From Bugula neritina (taxonomy: Eukaryota; Bryozoa; Gymnolaemata; Cheilostomatida; Bugulidae), in assembly GCA_964035545.1 (NCBI GenBank), contig CAXIUT010000028.1, forward strand, positions 1 through 37,510: a DNA stretch of 37,510 nucleotides. The letters run 5' to 3'. Position 1 is the stretch's first letter. Every line of letters starts with the position of its first letter. The notes below the pieces were generated by a model. The model had not been told where the DNA came from, searched no databases, and saw nothing but the letters and a program-made list of their open reading frames with translations. Both the position numbers and the translations under genes were made by a program. Shown in pieces: positions 33,053-37,510 of the stretch.

Positions 33053-33099
33053 TTAAATACTTTATTTATTGATTTATTGGGGTATATATTCGGAATTAA

Positions 33100-34136
33100 T
33101 CAAGATTTTTTCACAGGTTTTCCAGATTTTGATTTTCCTTTCCCAGATTTTTTCTTCTTCTTTGGTTTGCGTTTCTTCATTATTTCAGCATGAAATTCTT
33201 TTATATTCTGAGATATCGTTTAAGGAAGTTCGAAAAGAAAAATGTTTTTATTTTATTTCACTTAATTCAGAAGTTTCCTAGACACTCCATCTGGAATCCA
33301 GTTATTTTTAAAATTATGTTTAGCTATTGACTGATTATTTCTAAGAATAAGCATCATTTATCTCTCTATCTTTTATTCAATTGTTTATCCAATATCTTCC
33401 TTATAACTTAATATATTGATTTGAGTATCAGCTAAATTTAATTTTTAAAGTCTATCTCCACAACTATTCACAGCTCTCAAAATCTAAAAAGCTCCCTAAT
33501 TTTTCAAAGGATTTCCCATCAACTTTAAAGTACGAAGTCTACAATCAATATTAGCTAAAATTTATTGAATATATTTTGTCCCCTCTGAAGTAATACCACA
33601 AAAACAAAAAGACAACTTTTATATCTTTGAATTTCTTGTCAGGCCTTAAGTTAGAAAAGCCAAGCCTTAATTTTTAATTTAGTTGTTATCAAGTTTGAGT
33701 TTTACAATATTATTTTTTTAATTTCTCAGAGTTTTTCCTAAGAACTAACATCCTAGTGGACTAATTTTGTTATCCATTAAATCAAGATACTCAACAGTAC
33801 CAGTTTTGTTGATATAATTACAAATACTTCTAAGTCCTTCATCCTGAAGATCAACCTTCCAGAGTCGAATTATTTTTAAATGTTGATAATTTAGATCAGA
33901 TAAAGCTTCCATAAATGATCGCATTTGTATAGGTCCTAGCTCTTACCAAAAACGAAGCTAAATAATAACGAATGTACTGATTATAGTTTTCCTTCCTAAA
34001 GAGCCTGATCGATTCTTTCTTTGAGACTCTTATGGATCATAAGTCCATTATACTCACACTTTCGCTTGTAGGTGATTGGGAGACGAATTGTTGATTAGTC
34101 TTATTATGCCTTAGGCATCTTCTTTTTTTCTGTCAT
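33100..34136 (-). CDS. Leucine-rich-repeat protein, RNH1/NLR-type repeats
   Basis: A 338-aa protein after removing a 20-nt intron (33958-33977, GTACAT..TTAG). After a ~60-residue charged N-terminus, about six leucine-rich repeats of the ribonuclease-inhibitor type are visible: HLKIIRLWKVDLQDEGL, VEYLDLMDNKISPLG, VKLKLDNNEIKNEGLAFL, IEKLSFCFCGITSEG, and LRTLKLMGNPLKNEGA. The Asn-Glu-Gly of these repeats uses TAA for Glu, as expected for the family (x-N-x-I-x-x-E-G). The C-terminal ~30 residues are almost entirely Lys/Ser/Gly/Pro, a probable nucleic-acid-binding or nuclear-localising tail. It is divergent from the SPRY gene. Confidence 0.87.
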
Positions 34137-34651
34137 GGAATATATAATAAACTACTTTTCTTCCTTTTATTCAATATATCAATCAATTCACAAGCAAATC
34201 ATAAATATGAATTAAATTTTACAAATATATTCAAATTAGAAAATTAAAATCTCAAAAATATTTAAATTTCATTTAGAATAAAGATAAAAATTTGTTCTGG
34301 AAAGATAATATTTTATTAATAATGCTATTTTGCCTATGAAACATTTATATTTCTACACCCTTCTTTTAATATCTGGTTTTTCAAAAAAAGAAGGTAAAAT
34401 TTTTATAGAAGTCTTAGATTAAGCTTAATCTTTAAGATATTGTTTAAAATATATTCTTGTTTTAAGATTTTAATTTCTGTATAAATTATTTTATTTTTGA
34501 ATTTTTATTGGCTGAAATGAAGAGTGCGGTTCTTTTTAATTTAGATAAAAGCATACTTTAATTTGTGGTCTTTTTATTTAGTTTCATTAATTGACCGAAG
34601 TGGGGCTTTTTTATGTTTCAGAAGTAATAATTTCCCAAAATTAATATTGCA
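34137..34651. other. Divergent intergenic region, 515 nt
   Basis: An AT-rich region between the start of the LRR gene (minus) and the SPRY gene (plus), expected to hold both promoters. A plus-strand frame across 34563-34751 is mostly a shadow of the SPRY gene. No RNA gene or repeat was seen. Confidence 0.45.
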
Positions 34652-35575
34652 ATGGATGAAAAAAGTAAACTTAACTCGAAAGTATGTTCTGAAGAAGATC
34701 AAGAACCATATCAAGTTTCATAACATAGTGCTCCATCATCACGTGAACTAAGCACAGTCTCTCTTAAAAGAGATGCTCTGAAATAAAAAAAAAGGAGGAA
34801 GATGATGTAAGGAAAACTACTTCAAAACGAAGACCCTGATACTGATCAGATATCTATAATAAAAAATGAAGAAGTTGGTTCATTTTTATCACACTAGAGC
34901 TCAAATAAGTCGCAGCCAAATAATCAGTCAATTACTGAAAGCTCAATAGTTCCATTGGAGAAACTAATAGACAAACCTCCTTATATAGTATTAAATAACT
35001 CAACTATTATTGGTTGCTATGGACATTCTTCAGCCCATTTTAAAAGACCAATTTTGGAAGGTTCTTATTTTATGGAGTTTACGGTAAAAGAAAATAGCTA
35101 AAAATAAAAGGCTATTAGTAAATCGTCAGCTGTGAGAGTAGGAGTTTGTATCAAAGGTTTTGATACTGGTTATCCTCTAGGTTATGGAGAAAGCATTTCA
35201 TACAAAAGTTCTGATGGTAAAATTATCCGTTAGAAAGAAGTCATTGACAAAGTTTAGCCATATGGAGTTGGAGATGTGATTGGAGTAGTCTTGAAGGCAT
35301 AATCTCCTCATAAATATCCAGATAAGTCAAAAATAAATGAGGGTAGTGTATTGCAGTTTTATAAGAATGGAGATTTGGTCTATGAATATGCTTAGCTAAA
35401 ACAAGTTTTCTACTGTTTTGGAGTTAGTCTTTACAACTATAGTCAAATTGAGATTCACTAAAAATCTAAATGTATTCATAGTTATAATAATGCAGAACAT
35501 TACTATGTTTCCTTGACAACTGAAGTTCCTTATAAGGATTTGATTGATAAAAAAGAGTTTCCTTTGTTGAAATGA
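34652..35575 (+). CDS. SPRY-domain protein, ASH2L/Bre2-like
   Basis: A 307-aa single-exon frame. The first ~105 residues are charged and disordered. A SPRY/B30.2 domain then runs to about 275, with a split arrangement like ASH2L: SYFMEFTV, VRVGVCIKGFDTGYPLGYGE, DVIGVVL, SVLQFYKNGDLVYEYA, and YCFGVSLYNYSQIEI. In ASH2L/Bre2 this domain binds RbBP5 and stimulates SET1/MLL histone H3K4 methyltransferases; the R-x-G ... PLGYG core and the YKNG strand fit that family better than RanBPM-type SPRY. ASH2L's winged-helix/PHD part is not present, so this could be a short Bre2-like protein or another SPRY protein. It converges on the cysteine-rich gene. Confidence 0.75.
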
Positions 35576-35672
35576 TATCAATAAGCTTTCTGAATAATAT
35601 TCAAATAAATAAATTAAATGATTTCAAATAAAGTTAGCTTAATTTGTTAGATAAAAATATTGAAGGTTTGAA

Positions 35673-36417
35673 TCATACTGGTTTGGGACATAATGGAACA
35701 TATTCATTTCGGTTCAAAAAATCAATTCGTTACTTGCATCTTTTTGGGTTATTAGTCAGAAAAAATACTAAACAATCGGTCCAGCCTGAACGGAAAGGAG
35801 CGAACTGAAAACAAACTGGTCCTTCTGAAAGATATCCTTTTCCACATTTTTTATAACAAAGACCTCCCTGCTTTTAAGTTCCTGAAGGACAAAACATTGC
35901 AGATCCACTCATTACTATAATTTTTCTTGAACAAGAATAAGCTCCATTAGAAGAACCCAAACCTAAACTCCTACAATTCAGAGTCTTAGGACTGCATATA
36001 CAACAACCAGAAGCAGTGTAGCCAGCAGCACATTTGGATATACTATTAAAACATACTTTTAGCAAGTACCAATTCCATATACAGCTTCACATCTCTGAAA
36101 TTGTCCAGTCCAAGCAGGTTCAGGGAAGATCCAACAAAGCCTGATCCTCTTCCATATGTTTTACGAACACATGAAGATCCCTCACTTACCCATCCTGTAC
36201 CTGTAGGGCAACTATTTTGAACACAGTTCGATCCAGATCTGCTGTATCCTGAAGGACATTTATCATAACAAAGATTTCCAATCTTTACTTTTGATCCACA
36301 TAGAGAAGGAATCTTACCAACTCGATTTATCAATCTTTTTCTACAAATTCCATCTTTAACAGAATCGAATGGATTTGGAGGAAGATTTAGGTTTAGGTAT
36401 ATTTGGCAATTAAATTA
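35673..36417 (-). CDS. Cysteine-rich secreted-type protein of a ciliate-expanded family, two apparent frameshifts
   Basis: Three adjacent frames together spell a Cys-rich protein: frame 1 has GKIPSLCGSK, NLCYDKCPSGYSRSG and KTYGRGSGF; frame 2 has RCEAVYGIGTCEK and LIVYP; frame 3 has KCAAGYTASGCCICSP and LCYKKCGKGY, ending at the TGA at 35673-35675. The C-P-x-G-Y and YGRG-x-GF modules are characteristic, from memory, of large surface/secreted Cys-rich families in ciliates. Each junction (about 36134-36140 and 36032-36037) needs one extra base in a T or A run. Either the gene is a young pseudogene or the sequence has homopolymer errors near the chromosome end. No start codon is visible; an upstream exon is possible. 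Confidence 0.6.
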
Positions 36418-36889
36418 TCACAAAAGTTTTTTTTTTGATTGAGGGGTCTACTATTGGTTCTGTTAATTTGGTTTTTATATTTATTGTTCCTTTTATTTTG
36501 ACTTAATTTTATCTATCTCCATATATTTTTTAAATTTCTGACAGCTAGGATAACTTTAAGATTTAATAATTGGATAAATCTCCTACTGGATTAAAAAGAG
36601 AAGCTATTATTTTTGAAGATTTCACCATTAAAAAGAGGAAAAGAGATTTATTCTGATTTATAAAGTTAAACAGTTCTTTTTAAAAATAACAAAATTAGTT
36701 TTAAAGCTTCACTATATGTAGTATTTATCTTTTATTCATTTCTTTTTGATAATTTTAATTATTCTTCACCAAAGGAATGAGTTTTTCATACTTTTATCTG
36801 AAATCTTAATATTATGCACTACCTGACTTCATTTATTCAATGCTATCTGTTGTAGCAATATCAAAAGCCAACATTCCGATCTATTAAGA

Positions 36890-37204
36890 TGAAGTGAGTT
36901 TACTGAATTACAAAAAGTAGAATTTAGGCAGAACCCAACTCCACACTACATCCAGGTTTTCGGTGCTTTTCTCCAACAAGTTAAATCTAATTCATAATAT
37001 CCTCTTGGACATTTTTTAATAACATTAACTTATTAACAATTCCCAAATTACAGCTAGAGGCGAATTAGATTTTTATTTTCTTAAGATGTTTTATCTCCAA
37101 CAGAAAGGATCATTAATACTAAAGGTAGCTGAATCTGTAGTACCAGTTGGATTCGTTTGAGCAAATGCTGTTTAAATGATGAGTAAACAAAGAATGAATT
37201 GCAT
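36890..37204 (-). CDS. Signal-peptide exon and Cys-rich fragment, frameshifted
   Basis: The ATG at 37202-37204 starts MQFILCLLII-ETAFAQ, a good signal peptide apart from one charged residue (TAA read as Glu), followed by TNPTGTTDSATFSIND and FCWR. Family features then continue in another frame (IKKCPRGYYELDLTCWR). This may be the 5' end of the Cys-rich gene at 35673-36417 or a separate degraded copy; I could not connect them. The region 36418-36890 has only weak coding-like frames. It is the last gene-like sequence before the right telomere. Confidence 0.45.
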
Positions 37205-37362
37205 TCCAACGCATCTGAAGTAATAATTTTAAAATGAAATAATTATATTACTGAATATTACTATTGAAAGAAAATATTAAGCTTTATTGACAGATTAAAA
37301 AACAAATCATATTTTTAATTATCAATATTTTGTTTTAACTATGATTTTATTCAATAAATTAT

Positions 37363-37510
37363 GGGGTTGGGGTTGGGGTTGGGGTTGGGGTTGGGGTTGG
37401 GGTTGGGGTTGGGGTTGGGGTTGGGGTGGGGTTGGGGTTGGGGTTGGGGTTGGGTTGGGGTTGGGGTTGGGTTGGGGTGGGGTTGGGTTGGGGTTGGGGT
37501 TGGGGTTGGG
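37363..37510. repeat. Right telomere, G4T2 repeats with irregular units
   Basis: 148 nt of G-rich repeat ending the window. The inner ~65 nt are perfect GGGGTT; after about 37426 units such as GGGGTGGGGTT and GGGTT appear. These may be real telomere variants or base-calling errors in a long G-rich end. The left telomere and all four internal tracts contain no such variants. Confidence 0.97.

Noticed and set aside
233-37204. Standard ciliate code with UAR = Gln
   Set aside because: It would place Gln at the GH7 nucleophile, the kinase alpha-C and hinge Glu, and the Pol kappa NYEARKYG site, and would remove the acidic tracts of several proteins.
1-37510. tRNA, rRNA, transposase or integrase genes
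   Set aside because: I looked for tRNA T-loop signatures in the gaps and for transposase-like motifs in the frames read and found none convincing.

Overview
The window reads as one complete ciliate macronuclear chromosome of about 37.5 kb. It starts with C4A2 telomere repeats (1-99) and ends with G4T2 repeats (37363-37510). Genes are dense on both strands, gaps are very short (25-97 nt between convergent stops), introns are tiny (most exactly 20 nt), and TAA/TAG are sense codons with TGA the only stop. At diagnostic positions TAA/TAG sit where Glu, not Gln, is required: the GH7 catalytic nucleophile, the kinase alpha-C and hinge Glu, and a conserved DNA polymerase kappa Glu. This points to the code known from peritrich ciliates (UAR = Glu, NCBI table 30). 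All translations here use it; under it nearly every gene is one clean frame or closes exactly after removal of 20-nt GT..AG introns.

Layout. 1-5.8 kb: left telomere, then three minus-strand genes (ULK/Atg1-like kinase, CAMK-like kinase, DENN-domain protein). 6.8-16.9 kb: plus-strand genes (unknown 246+ aa protein, GSK3-like kinase, 858-aa acidic orphan, 302-aa orphan, two coiled-coil proteins). 16.9-21.1 kb: minus-strand AT-hook plus ankyrin-repeat protein. 21.3-27.1 kb: low-complexity protein, ribosomal protein eS25, small RING protein, secreted GH7 cellulase, membrane protein and VWA-domain protein. 27.2-35.6 kb: INTS4-like HEAT protein, coiled-coil/jelly-roll protein, DNA polymerase kappa, small basic protein, LRR protein and ASH2L-type SPRY protein. 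35.7-37.2 kb: cysteine-rich secreted-type gene remnants with frameshifts, then the right telomere.

The most unusual feature is four perfect internal G4T2 tracts (42, 81, 93 and 81 nt), all in the orientation of the right telomere. Each lies inside an open reading frame. The 6-nt unit never shifts the frame and contains no TGA in any frame, so the tracts read as dipeptide repeats: Gly-Leu near the N-terminus of a coiled-coil protein, Pro-Gln inside the ankyrin protein, Pro-Gln as the C-terminal tail of the INTS4-like protein, and Gly-Val in the N-terminal part of another coiled-coil protein. Telomere-sequence DNA that appears to be translated inside ordinary genes is the best candidate for something undescribed here.

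The genes are a mixed housekeeping set and show no pathway clustering. No tRNA, rRNA, CRISPR array or transposase was seen. All assignments come from reading the sequence by eye; no database search was run.
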